Shown: positions 19,249 through 29,295 of the stretch, piece after piece
Numbering within the stretch: position 1 is the stretch's first letter
Layout of the letters: the number at the start of each line of letters is the position of its first letter
NCBI GenBank assembly: GCA_012514535.1
Contig: JAAZAA010000050.1
Location: 1-62,317 of the forward strand
Direction of reading: 5' to 3'
DNA length: 62,317 nucleotides
Origin: Myxococcales bacterium
Lineage (GTDB): Bacteria; Myxococcota_A; Polyangia; Polyangiales; Polyangiaceae
Position numbers and translations under genes: made by a program
Notes under the pieces: model-generated
Seen by the model: only the letters and a program-made list of their open reading frames with translations
What the model was told of the DNA's origin: nothing
The model's database searches: none

Positions 19249-20139
19249 TCAGTAGTGCCAGGGGAACTTGGAGTAGTCGCGGGGGCGCTTCTCGAGGAAG
19301 GCGTCGCGTCCCTCCTGAGCCTCCTCCGTGCCATAGGCGAGGCGGGTGGCCTCGCCCGCGAAGAGCTGCTGCCCCACCATGCCGTCGTCCGGTAGGTTGA
19401 AGCCGAACTTGAGCATGCGCATGGCGGTGGGGCTCTTGCTGTTGATGATGGCGCCCCACTCCAGGGCGACCTTCTCGAGGTCGGCGTGGGGCACGACGGC
19501 GTTGACCATGCCCATCGCTGCGGCCTGCTCCGCGTCGTAGTCGAGGCCGAGGAAGAAGATCTCGCGCGCCTTCTTCTGGCCCACCTGGCGCGCGAGGAGC
19601 GCGGAGCCGTAGCCGCTGTCGAAGCTGGCCACGTCCGGATCCGTCTGCTTGAACATCGCGTGTTCGCGGCTGGCGAGGGTCAGATCGCACACCACGTGCA
19701 GGCTGTGTCCGCCGCCCGCGGCCCAGCCCGGGACCACGGCGATCACCACCTTGGGCATGAAACGGATCAGGCGCTGCACCTCGAGGATGTGCAGCCGCCC
19801 CAAACGCGCAGGATCGACCCCGGCGTCGCCCTCGTACTTGTAACCGTCCTTGCCGCGGATGCGCTGGTCACCGCCGGAGCAGAAGGCCCAGCCGCCGTCG
19901 CGCGGAGACGGGCCGTTGCCCGTGAGGAGCACGCAGCCGACGTCACTCCAACAGCGAGCGTGATCGAGGGCAGCGTAGAGCTCGTCGACGGTCCGAGGGC
20001 GGAAGGCGTTGCGCACCTCGGGGCGATTGAACGCGATGCGGACCGTGCCGTGGGCGCGAGCGCGGTGATAGGTGATGTCCTCGAAGGAGAAGCCCTCCAC
20101 CGGGGTCCAGGCGTTGGCGTCGAAGATGTCGGAGACCAT
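19249..20139 (-). CDS. menB: 1,4-dihydroxy-2-naphthoyl-CoA synthase
   Basis: A 296-residue crotonase-family enzyme of menaquinone biosynthesis that closes the ring of o-succinylbenzoyl-CoA. MenB-specific sequences include FNRPEVRNAFRP, the FCSGGDQRIRG oxyanion-hole region, VPGWAAGGGHSLHVVCDLTL, DPDVASFDSGYGS and the C-terminal PRDYSKFPW. The ATG at 20139 is used; a GTG six codons upstream (20157) is possible. It lies downstream of the broken asd gene but is separated from it by a strong hairpin. Confidence 0.95.
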   Translation of the reverse strand: MVSDIFDANAWTPVEGFSFEDITYHRARAHGTVRIAFNRPEVRNAFRPRTVDELYAALDHARCWSDVGCVLLTGNGPSPRDGGWAFCSGGDQRIRGKDGYKYEGDAGVDPARLGRLHILEVQRLIRFMPKVVIAVVPGWAAGGGHSLHVVCDLTLASREHAMFKQTDPDVASFDSGYGSALLARQVGQKKAREIFFLGLDYDAEQAAAMGMVNAVVPHADLEKVALEWGAIINSKSPTAMRMLKFGFNLPDDGMVGQQLFAGEATRLAYGTEEAQEGRDAFLEKRPRDYSKFPWHY

Positions 20140-20240
20140 GGGCCCGGCATTATGCACGAACTCACGGTCAGCTCGACCTGAACGCGGCGCGATCTGGGTG
20201 GCGGCTCGAGGGGGCGTGGCTCCCCGGGGGCTCCCTTCGC

Positions 20241-20275
20241 GCGACGAGCGGCTCGGCTCGGGAGCCGCTCGTCGC
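20241..20275 (-). terminator. Strong hairpin downstream of asd
   Basis: GCGACGAGCGGCTC (20241-20254) pairs perfectly with GAGCCGCTCGTCGC (20262-20275), a 14-bp stem with a 7-nt loop, 13 bp past the asd stop. No T-run follows on the minus strand. It should largely separate asd from menB. Confidence 0.6.
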
Positions 20276-20287
20276 TCGGGGGCGCCG

Positions 20288-21393
20288 TCAGAGCTTCCCG
20301 AGGGCGATCAGGAGCGTACGACGCAGGGGTTCGGCCGCGCCCCACAGGAGCTGGTCGCCCACGGTGTAGATCGAGAGGTACTCGGGGCCGAGGCGGAGCT
20401 TGCGGACCCGCCCGAGGGCGATGCGCAGGGTGCCGGACACGGCCGCCGGGGAGAGCCGGGCGAGGGTGGCCGCCTTGTCGTTCTCGACGAAATCCACCCA
20501 CTCGTTGCCGGAGCGGAGCGCGTCCTCGATCTCCGCGAGGGGTACGTCCTTCGTGAGCTTCAGGGTGAGGGCCTGGCTGTGGGAGCGCATGGCGCCGACG
20601 CGCACGCACACGCCGTCGACGGGCACCTCCGGGTTCAGGCCGAGGATCTTGTTCGTCTCGACCTGCCCCTTCCACTCCTCGCGGGTCTGGCCACCGTCGA
20701 CGGCGCGGTCGATCCATGGGATGAGGCTGCCGGCGAGCGGCGCGCCGAACTCACTCTGCGGGAAGGTCTCGCCCCGCATCAGGTCGATCACCTGGCGATC
20801 GAGCTCGAGGATGCTGGCGCTCGGATCGGCGGCTGCTGGCGCGGCGCCGAGCACGGCCATCTGACGGACGAGCTCACGCATGTTGCGGGCGCCGGCCCCC
20901 GAGGCGGCCTGGTAGGTGGCCGCGTTGATCCACTCGACCCAGCCCCGCTCGAACAGGGGAGCGATGGCCATGAGCATCAAGCTCACGGTGCAGTTGCCCC
21001 GATGAAATCGCGCTGGCCCGCGGCGATCGCCTCGTCGATGCGTCGACGATTGACGGGATCGAGCACGATCACCGAGTCGTCGGCCATGCGCAGGGTGGAG
21101 GCGGCGTCGATCCAGTAGCCCTTCCAGCCGCTCCCGCGGAGGTCGCCGTGCACGGACGTCGTGTAGTCGCCGCCCTGGCAGCTGATGATGGCGTCCATCT
21201 CCGCGAGCGCCTTGGTATCGGTGGCGTCACGCAAGGGCTTCTTGCCCTGACCCACGTCCGGGCCGAGCTCTCCAGCCTGCGAGGTGGAGAAGAACACCGG
21301 CTCGAAGTGCTCGAAGTCGCCTTCTGCACGCATGCGCTCCAGGAGAACGGAGCCGACCATGCCACGCCATCCCACGATACCTACGGTGGTCAC
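20288..21393 (-). pseudogene. asd: Aspartate-semialdehyde dehydrogenase split by a single-base frameshift at the active site
   Basis: Both halves match the Gram-negative Asd type. The first (GTG at 21393, ribosome site AGAGGA) runs from GIVGWRGMVGSVL through CQGGDYTTSVHG and GYWIDAAS to RRIDEAIAAGQRDFIG, then reads out of frame to a TGA. The second, in another frame, resumes at NCTVSLMLM and runs to VGDQLLWGAAEPLRR. The break is at the run CCCC at 20997-21000 (GGGG on the coding strand). Adding one G restores FIGGNCTVSLM, including the catalytic cysteine, and gives exactly 369 codons with stop, matching the known family length near 367 residues. Asd makes aspartate semialdehyde for lysine, threonine, methionine and diaminopimelate, so it is normally essential. 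A sequencing error in the G-run, or a true disruption, are the options. Confidence 0.93.
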
Positions 21394-21511
21394 TGTGATT
21401 TCCTCTGTGGTGAGGCCCGCCGAGCGGGCGCGGCTGGAGTGAACCAAAGGGATGGCCGGCGCGCAAATCCGCGCCGCGGATGCCCTCAGCGCGGGGTCTG
21501 GAAATGAACGA

Positions 21512-21534
21512 GGCCCGGACCATTGGTCCGGGCC
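21512..21534 (-). terminator. Rho-independent-like terminator of glnN
   Basis: GGCCCGGACCA (21512-21522) and TGGTCCGGGCC (21524-21534) form a near-perfect 23-bp palindrome. On the minus strand it is followed by TCGTTCATTTCC, moderately T-rich. It lies 89 bp past the glnN stop and upstream of asd on the same strand. Confidence 0.65.
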
Positions 21535-21622
21535 CTCGCGGGCAGCCCTCGTCGGGCCTCGGCTCGACGGAGCCGCGAGCGCCTGCCAGCGCCCTGCTAC
21601 GGGCGCCGTCAGGGGCACGGGC

Positions 21623-23791
21623 TCACTTGATGAACAGCATCTCCTGATAGGTGGGCAGCGGCCACAGGTCGTCCGCGATCACCGTCTCGAGCTTGTCCGC
21701 GGCGTCGCGCACCGCGTTCATGGCGGGGATCACCGTGTCACGGCAGTAGAGCGCGCCGGCCATGCCCTCCTCGTGCTCGCTCTCGATGGCGGCGGCGAGC
21801 TTGGCGATACCCGCCTGGAGCGCGCCGACGAGCTCGGTGGTCTCGGTGAGCACCGTCAGATCGGGGCTGAGCCCCGCGCCCTTCACGTTGACCGCGGCCG
21901 CACCCAGCTCGCTCTGGTAACGCAGCGCGGCAGGCAGGATGGTCGTCTTGGCCATGCGCAGGGCGATCCGCGCCTCGAGCAGGATCGACTTGATGTACTG
22001 CTCGACGTAGGTCTCGTAGCGGCTCGCCAGCTCCCGGGGCGACAGCACCTTGTGCTTGTCGAAGAGGGCCCGGGTCTCCTCCGAGTCGAGCGCCGTGAGC
22101 GCATCCGGCGTGGTCCGCAGGTTCGGCAGGCCGCGCTTCTCCGCCTCGGCGTGCCACTCCGCGGAGTAGCCGTTCCCGTTGAAGATCACCCGGTCATGCT
22201 TGTCCAGGATGCCCTTGAGCAGGACCTGCACGGCGTCCTTCAGCTCCATGCCGCTCGCCAAGGACTTCTCGAGCTCCGTGGCGCAGAAGTCGAGGGACTC
22301 GGCGAAGATCGTGTTCAGGGCGACGAGGGGACCGGAGATCGACTGGTTGCCGCCGACGGCGCGGAACTCGAAGCGGTTGCCCGTGAACGCGAACGGGCTC
22401 GTGCGGTTCCGATCCCCGGCGTCCTTCGGGAGCTTGGGCAGAGTGTCGACGCCGATCTCGAGGGTGCCCTTGGCCTTGGACGACTTGGCGCCGCCCGCCT
22501 TGATCTGCTCGAACACGTCCGTCAGCTGATCGCCGAGGAAGATCGAGATGATGGCGGGGGGAGCCTCGTTCGCTCCGAGGCGGTGATCGTTGCCCGCCGA
22601 GGCGATGGTGGCGCGCAGCACGGGCGCGTACTTGTCCACGCCGCGGATCACGGCCGCGCAGAACACGAGGAACTGCATGTTCTCGTGGGGCGTGTCACCG
22701 GGATCGAGCAGGTTGCCCTGGGTCGAGTTGCCGAAGGAGTAGTTCACGTGCTTCCCGGACCCGTTGAGCCCCTTGAAGGGCTTCTCGTGGGTGGAGCACG
22801 CCAGGCCGTACTTGGTGGCGACCCGCTTCAAGGTCGCCATGACGAGCTGCTGGTGGTCGCTCGCGACGTTGGCCGCTTCGTACACGGGTGCGCACTCGAA
22901 CTGTCCGGGAGCGACCTCGTTGTGGCGCGTCTTGACGGGGATACCCAGCTTGAAGAGCTCGCGCTCGACTTCCATCATGTACGCGAGGACGCGCTCGGGG
23001 ATGATCCCGAAGTAGTGGTCGTCGAACTCCTGGCCCTTGCCGGAGGGGGCGCCGAACAAGGTGCGGCCCGTGAGCATCAGGTCGGGGCGCTGCGTGTAGA
23101 ACTTGGTGTCGACCAGGAAGTACTCCTGCTCGGGGCCGGCGAAGGAGTTGACCGCGGCGATGTCGTCGTGGCCGAACAGCTTGAGGACGCGCTGCGCCTG
23201 CTTGTTCAGGGCCTGGATGGACCGCAGGACCGGCGTCTTCTTGTCGAGGGCCTCGCCGGTCCAGGACACGAAGACCGTGGGGATGCACAGGGTCACGCCG
23301 TTCGGGTTCTCGATCAGGTAGGCAGGGCTCGTCACGTCCCAGGCCGTGTAGCCACGCGCCTCGTGGGTGCCGCGGATGCCGCCGTTGGGGAAGCTCGAGG
23401 CGTCGGGCTCACCCTGGATGAGGGTCTTGCCCGCGAACTCCGCCAGGGCCCGTCCGTCCGTGCCCGGTGACAGGAAGCTGTCGTGCTTCTCCGCGGTCCA
23501 GCCAGTGAGCGGATAGAAGACGTGGGCGTAGTGGGTGGCGCCCTTCGCGATCGCCCAGTCCTTCATGGCCGCGGCGACCGTGTCGGCGACCTCGGGATCG
23601 AGGGTCGCGCCCGTCTCGATCGTCTTGAGCAAGGACTTGTAGACGGGCTTGGGCAGATGCTCCTGCATCGCCTTGTGGCCGAAGACGTTCTGCCCGAACA
23701 GCTCACCCGTGGGCACCTTGTGATCGAGGGGAGCGACGGTGGACTGGTAGCTCGCGATAGCCGCGATGGCCTGTGCTCGGCTGTTGCTCAT
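21623..23791 (-). CDS. glnN: Type III glutamine synthetase
   Basis: A 722-residue ATP-dependent ammonia-assimilating enzyme of the large GSIII class. GSIII-type sequences include [62 protein letters not shown] and [20 protein letters not shown]. The length agrees with the known class (about 700-730 residues) and is far above GSI or GSII. The ATG at 23791 (MSNSRAQ) was chosen because the upstream 40 codons are Pro/Arg-rich and unconserved-looking. It is flanked by its own hairpin and probable promoter, so it is likely monocistronic. Confidence 0.96.
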   Translation of the reverse strand: MSNSRAQAIAAIASYQSTVAPLDHKVPTGELFGQNVFGHKAMQEHLPKPVYKSLLKTIETGATLDPEVADTVAAAMKDWAIAKGATHYAHVFYPLTGWTAEKHDSFLSPGTDGRALAEFAGKTLIQGEPDASSFPNGGIRGTHEARGYTAWDVTSPAYLIENPNGVTLCIPTVFVSWTGEALDKKTPVLRSIQALNKQAQRVLKLFGHDDIAAVNSFAGPEQEYFLVDTKFYTQRPDLMLTGRTLFGAPSGKGQEFDDHYFGIIPERVLAYMMEVERELFKLGIPVKTRHNEVAPGQFECAPVYEAANVASDHQQLVMATLKRVATKYGLACSTHEKPFKGLNGSGKHVNYSFGNSTQGNLLDPGDTPHENMQFLVFCAAVIRGVDKYAPVLRATIASAGNDHRLGANEAPPAIISIFLGDQLTDVFEQIKAGGAKSSKAKGTLEIGVDTLPKLPKDAGDRNRTSPFAFTGNRFEFRAVGGNQSISGPLVALNTIFAESLDFCATELEKSLASGMELKDAVQVLLKGILDKHDRVIFNGNGYSAEWHAEAEKRGLPNLRTTPDALTALDSEETRALFDKHKVLSPRELASRYETYVEQYIKSILLEARIALRMAKTTILPAALRYQSELGAAAVNVKGAGLSPDLTVLTETTELVGALQAGIAKLAAAIESEHEEGMAGALYCRDTVIPAMNAVRDAADKLETVIADDLWPLPTYQEMLFIK

Positions 23792-23927
23792 GTTCGTGAC
23801 TTGCCTGTCAAAAAGGGGATGGGGGAAACTGCAGCCCAGAGGCCGGGCTGGGGATGGACCTGGCTCGGTGCGGGGCCCGACCGGGTCGGGGCGACCGCCG
23901 TTCCTGAACACGGAGAGCTATAACCCG

Positions 23928-23971
23928 CCCTGCTTTTCGGAAATGTTTCGTGGAGCCGGCGAAGCACGAAA
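23928..23971 (-). promoter_or_regulatory. Possible glnN promoter with inverted repeat
   Basis: On the minus strand TTATAG (23928-23933) could be a -10 element, in an AT-richer patch about 140 bp before the glnN start. An inverted repeat TTTCGTG (23946-23952) / CACGAAA (23965-23971) with 12-nt spacing lies upstream, where an activator could bind. No sigma54-type -24/-12 element was found. The rest of the gene-free stretch 23792-24119 holds the fumarase terminator. Confidence 0.3.
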
Positions 23972-24069
23972 GTTGGAAACGTGCTCTCCAGGGGTCCGCG
24001 AGAGCGCGAGCGACCCAGCTTAGCACCGCCCGGAGCAGGTGGGCGGGGACGGCGGGCAGCCGCCTCGAG

Positions 24070-24108
24070 AAAAATGCGGGGCGGCCCCCGCCGCGCGTCG
24101 ACGGGGGC
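24070..24108 (-). terminator. Terminator of the fumarase gene
   Basis: GCCCCCG (24084-24090) and CGGGGGC (24102-24108) form a 7-bp all-GC stem. On the minus strand the transcript continues into CGCCCCGCATTTTTC, giving a five-T run about 10 nt past the stem. It lies directly after the fumarase stop. Confidence 0.5.
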
Positions 24109-24119
24109 GCCAGCGGGGC

Positions 24120-25763
<1,644 letters not shown>

Positions 25764-25964
25764 CGGGGCCGTCTTACCGCACTTCTCGCCTCCTCGCCGC
25801 AAGGGTCGTCTCTCCCGCCGCGACGACGGTCGGCGCGCGGCCGCGTGGTGAGAGGCCATCGACGAAGGCCTCGGAGCCCCCAGGCTGACGCGCTCGCTGG
25901 GGCTCGACGAGGCCACGTCGAGGCTTCGCCCTGGAATGACGCCCGCTCTACGTCCGCGGTGGGC

Positions 25965-26564
25965 TCAGAACAGGATGTTGGCGCCGACCGAGCTGTAGGG
26001 ATAGCCGAGGCGGACCGTCAGACCCACGCGGTCGCCGAACTGGAAGCGCGCGCCACCGGCGAAGACGGGGACGAAGGGATGGAAGGTGCTTCCGTAGTCC
26101 CAGCTCGCGTAGCGCATCGCGGCGCCCGGCTCACCGAAGACGCTGATGATCTCCGTGAGGTAGAAGTTCCACTGCAAGACCACCGGGACCCAGAGCGTCG
26201 TCCCGCTGCAGCGATCCCGCCCCCAGTCGTCCCAGCAACGATCGCCGAGGCGGCGCGTGCGGCTCCCGTGGGTCCACCAGGCGACGTCCAGCCCGAAGCC
26301 GATCGCCATGTTGTTGTTGATCGTGGAGATCGGACCGTTGTGGAAGAGCGGGATGTTGGCGCGGACCCCGAGCCCGGGGCCATGTCCCGGCCACGCCCAG
26401 GACCAGATGCCGTGGGGCTCCAGCTCGAAGTCGTACTGCGCGTGCTGACCTGGGCGCTTGATGACGTTCGCGGCGTCTGCGTCCGGCGTGTACGCGAGGG
26501 AGGCGAACGCTGCGGCGAACGCCACGAGCGCGGAGATCAGGGACCTGCGGATAATGTATGCCAT
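25965..26564 (-). CDS. Exported protein of unknown function, possible outer-membrane beta-barrel
   Basis: I do not recognise this 199-residue protein. It begins with a clear Sec signal peptide (basic MAYIIRRS, hydrophobic core, AYTPDADA region). The mature part alternates short aromatic/glycine-rich strands, such as NNNMAIGFGLDVAWW, LWVPVVLQWNFYL and FAGGARFQFGDRVGLTVRLGYP, and ends in a Phe (ANILF). Strand-like spacing and the terminal Phe suggest a small outer-membrane barrel, but this is inference. Two cysteines (DRCWDDWGRDRC) could form a loop disulfide. It is alone between fumA and pbpC. Confidence 0.65.
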   Translation of the reverse strand: MAYIIRRSLISALVAFAAAFASLAYTPDADAANVIKRPGQHAQYDFELEPHGIWSWAWPGHGPGLGVRANIPLFHNGPISTINNNMAIGFGLDVAWWTHGSRTRRLGDRCWDDWGRDRCSGTTLWVPVVLQWNFYLTEIISVFGEPGAAMRYASWDYGSTFHPFVPVFAGGARFQFGDRVGLTVRLGYPYSSVGANILF

Positions 26565-26832
26565 GGGTGTCGCCTGTCGGTAGGCTGGGGCCCTCCCGGC
26601 CTCAGCGTTTGCACACGTCTTATCAAGCGCACGGATCCACTGTCACCTGGAAAACCAAAGAGCACCTCGGCAGCACCTCGTCCTGCCCTTGGGAGACGTG
26701 GTTTTCGGTGTCGGTGCGCGGTCTCCGGAGGTGTGCGTTCGCGGCTCGGCGGCTGCGGGTCAAGGGCTTCGCGCCGCGTCGATTCGCTGACTAAGTGCTC
26801 ATGCCACCGGAGGTGCGGTGCGCGGTACGCAG

Positions 26833-26863
26833 TGCGCGGAAGAATGCGCGGAAGAATGCGCGG
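26833..26863. repeat. 12-bp tandem repeat downstream of pbpC
   Basis: TGCGCGGAAGAA is repeated at 26833 and 26845 with a partial third copy. A 12-bp palindrome, ATGCGCGCGCAT, follows at 26877-26888, 13 bp from the pbpC stop, and may form a weak terminator. The rest of the gene-free stretch 26565-26901 shows nothing else I can support; it contains the upstream region of the exported-protein gene. Confidence 0.5.
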
Positions 26864-26901
26864 CAGGCAAGGCGCGATGCGCGCGCATGAGCCCATGCTG
26901 C

Positions 26902-29295
26902 TCACTCCACATGAAATCGGATGGTTGCGCTGCGGGCGGCGCCCGCCTCCACGTGGAGGCGGTGTGTGCCTGGCTCGAGCTGCCAGGGGAGTTGGTGATC
27001 GGAGCCAGCGGGACCCAAGGGCATTCCGTCGAGAACGAACACGGGACGCGCGCTCGCCGGGACCCCACGGGCGCGGAGCAAGATGCGCTGCTGGGCTCGG
27101 GCGAGGGAGGGATCGAGGGCGAACCGTGCCCCGTCGTGCGGAAACGCCACGGCGAGCGACGACGTCGTCGTCGAGGTGACGCCGCCCGGGCAACGGGGAT
27201 CCTCCGAGGACGGCGGAAGAGGGCGCTGCGCCGCCCGGGCCCACGCGAGGTACTGCTCGGGGTAGACCTCGAACACCCGCTCGACGGCGTCCTTGCAGGC
27301 GCGGGTGGCGCGAAGCCCGGAACTCGAGGCGACGGAGACGCGCTGGTGGAAGGTGCACCGGTGTCCGGGGACGTGGCCTGGGAGGAAGTGCTCCTTCACG
27401 CGGTGGGGACAGTCGGCGGTGGGGAGAGCGCCGCTCAGGGGGCACACCTCGGCGGAGACGAACTCCTCCGGGGTTCGGAGCGGCGCAGGGTCGCGATCGC
27501 GCATCGCCGCCAACATGACCTCCCGAAACAGCGGTCCGGCCCCGGTGACGCCGCTCGTGCCGCGCATGGGGCGTCCGTCGAAGTTGCCCACCCACACGGC
27601 CACGGTGACCTCGCGGGTGAACCCGATCGTCCAGTTGTCGCGGAAGCCCTTGGACGTCCCCGTCTTCACCGCGGCGGGGAAGGGGAGATCGAGCACGGTG
27701 TGCCTCCCGAAGCCTGCTTGGCGGGCGTGGGGATCCGCGAGCATGTCGGTCAGGAGGTGGGCGAGGGGCGCGGGGATCGCCCGTCGCTCCGTCGCGTCGG
27801 CGTCGTTCGGCGCCAAGGGCAACGAGTTCCCGGCGACGTCGAATGCGGCGCGCACGAATCGCAGCGGCCGGTGAACGCCGTCTCGCGCGAGGGCGGCGTA
27901 GGCGCTCGCGAGCTCGGTGAGGGTGACCTCGCCGTCCCCGAGGGCGATCGCGGCGCCGTAGTGGGACGCGTCTCGCTCGAGGGAGTCGAAGCCGAAGCGG
28001 TGCAGCATCGCGAGCACGCGAGCGGGGCCGACCCGCTGGGCGGCGTAGACGGCGGGCACGTTCAGCGAGCTCGCCAGGGCCTCCCGCAGGCGCACGGGGC
28101 CGCGGAATCGGCCGTCGTAGTTGCGGGGCGCGTAGTCACCCTGCGGCGTCGGCAAGCGCAGCTCCACGTCCGGCAAGAGCGTGGCCGGGGTGAACGCCAA
28201 CGACTCGATCGCCGCCGCGTAGACGAAGGGCTTCAAGGTCGAGCCGGGTTGACGGAGGGCGCGCGTGCCGTCGTTCTGCCCGAGCCCCTGCTCCGACCAG
28301 AAGTCGGGGGAGCCGACGTAGGCGAGGACCTCGGCGGTCTCGTTGTCGACGACGAGCACGGCTGCGTTGGAGACGTCGTGGGCGACGAGCTCCCCGATGA
28401 GTCCGCGCGTGAGCCCTTGCACCGTGGCCTGGAGCCCGCCGTCGATGGTGGTGTGCACCTCACGGATCCGCTCCCGAGTCTCCGGGGGCAACGAGCGCCC
28501 GCTCCCGGCGCTGCGCACCAGGTGCTCGGCTCCCCCGAGTCGACGGGCCCGTTGCAGGACGATGGGCTGCTCCTTGGCGCGAGCAACGGCGTCCGGCGCA
28601 GCGAGCCCCGCTCGTTCCATGCGATCGAGCACGCGGTCCCGCCGCTGTCGGGCGCGCTCCGTCCCCCGGCTGGGATCGTAGAAGGACGGACCGCGGGGTA
28701 ACCCGGCGAGGAGCGCCGCCTCGGCGAGATCCAGGCGTTCGGCGGGTTTGTCGAACAGAACGCGGCTGGCCGCCTCGAGGCCTCGCACCCCCGGCGCGTA
28801 CTCTATCCGGCTCAGGTACTCCGCCAGGATGGTGTCCTTGTCGAGATCGCGCTCGAGGCGCAGCGCGATCACCATCTCCCGCACCTTGCCGCGGAGGGTG
28901 CGGGGGCGCGGCACGAGGTTCCGGGCGAGCTGTTGGGTGATCGTGCTCGCGCCCGACACGATCCGGCGATGCCGAACGGCCTGAGCGCCCGCCCGAGCCA
29001 TGGCGAGCGGGTCGACCCCGGGGTGCCCGTAGAAGCGCAGGTCCTCTGCGGCGAGCACCGCGTCGATCACGTGGGAGGGCAAGCGCTCCAGGGAGACGCC
29101 CGCGGAGCGGCGCCCCTGCTCGGGCCTGTACTCGTCGATGAGCGCCCCCCCGCGGTCGAGGATCCGCACGCTGTTGCGTCCCGGTCCGCTCGTGAGGGCC
29201 TCCGGTAACGGCTCCCGGGCGACCGCGAGGAGGAGACTCAGGAGCAGAAGCGCGGCACCACCCGCGATGACGAGCGCCGCTCGGGTGAGCCTCAT
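26902..29295 (-). CDS. pbpC: Penicillin-binding protein 1C
   Basis: A 797-residue bifunctional peptidoglycan synthase-like protein. An N-terminal membrane anchor (about 5-26) is followed by a GT51 glycosyltransferase domain with the catalytic glutamate in AAEDLRFYGHPGVD (Glu84) and GASTITQQLARN. The transpeptidase domain has SxxK at STLK (352-355), SxN at SLN (410-412) and KTGTS (544-548). The C-terminal Cys-containing part and Ig-like end match the PBP1C-specific BiPBP_C domain. The start ATG overlaps the stop of the alpha-2-macroglobulin gene by 4 bp. This is the same partnership known in many Gram-negatives, where the pair is thought to act in cell-wall repair and envelope defence. Confidence 0.95.
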   Translation of the reverse strand: MRLTRAALVIAGGAALLLLSLLLAVAREPLPEALTSGPGRNSVRILDRGGALIDEYRPEQGRRSAGVSLERLPSHVIDAVLAAEDLRFYGHPGVDPLAMARAGAQAVRHRRIVSGASTITQQLARNLVPRPRTLRGKVREMVIALRLERDLDKDTILAEYLSRIEYAPGVRGLEAASRVLFDKPAERLDLAEAALLAGLPRGPSFYDPSRGTERARQRRDRVLDRMERAGLAAPDAVARAKEQPIVLQRARRLGGAEHLVRSAGSGRSLPPETRERIREVHTTIDGGLQATVQGLTRGLIGELVAHDVSNAAVLVVDNETAEVLAYVGSPDFWSEQGLGQNDGTRALRQPGSTLKPFVYAAAIESLAFTPATLLPDVELRLPTPQGDYAPRNYDGRFRGPVRLREALASSLNVPAVYAAQRVGPARVLAMLHRFGFDSLERDASHYGAAIALGDGEVTLTELASAYAALARDGVHRPLRFVRAAFDVAGNSLPLAPNDADATERRAIPAPLAHLLTDMLADPHARQAGFGRHTVLDLPFPAAVKTGTSKGFRDNWTIGFTREVTVAVWVGNFDGRPMRGTSGVTGAGPLFREVMLAAMRDRDPAPLRTPEEFVSAEVCPLSGALPTADCPHRVKEHFLPGHVPGHRCTFHQRVSVASSSGLRATRACKDAVERVFEVYPEQYLAWARAAQRPLPPSSEDPRCPGGVTSTTTSSLAVAFPHDGARFALDPSLARAQQRILLRARGVPASARPVFVLDGMPLGPAGSDHQLPWQLEPGTHRLHVEAGAARSATIRFHVE

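Noticed and set aside
20288-21618. Two separate genes in the asd region
   Set aside because: The halves are the contiguous N- and C-terminal parts of one Asd, and one added base joins them at the exact conserved position.
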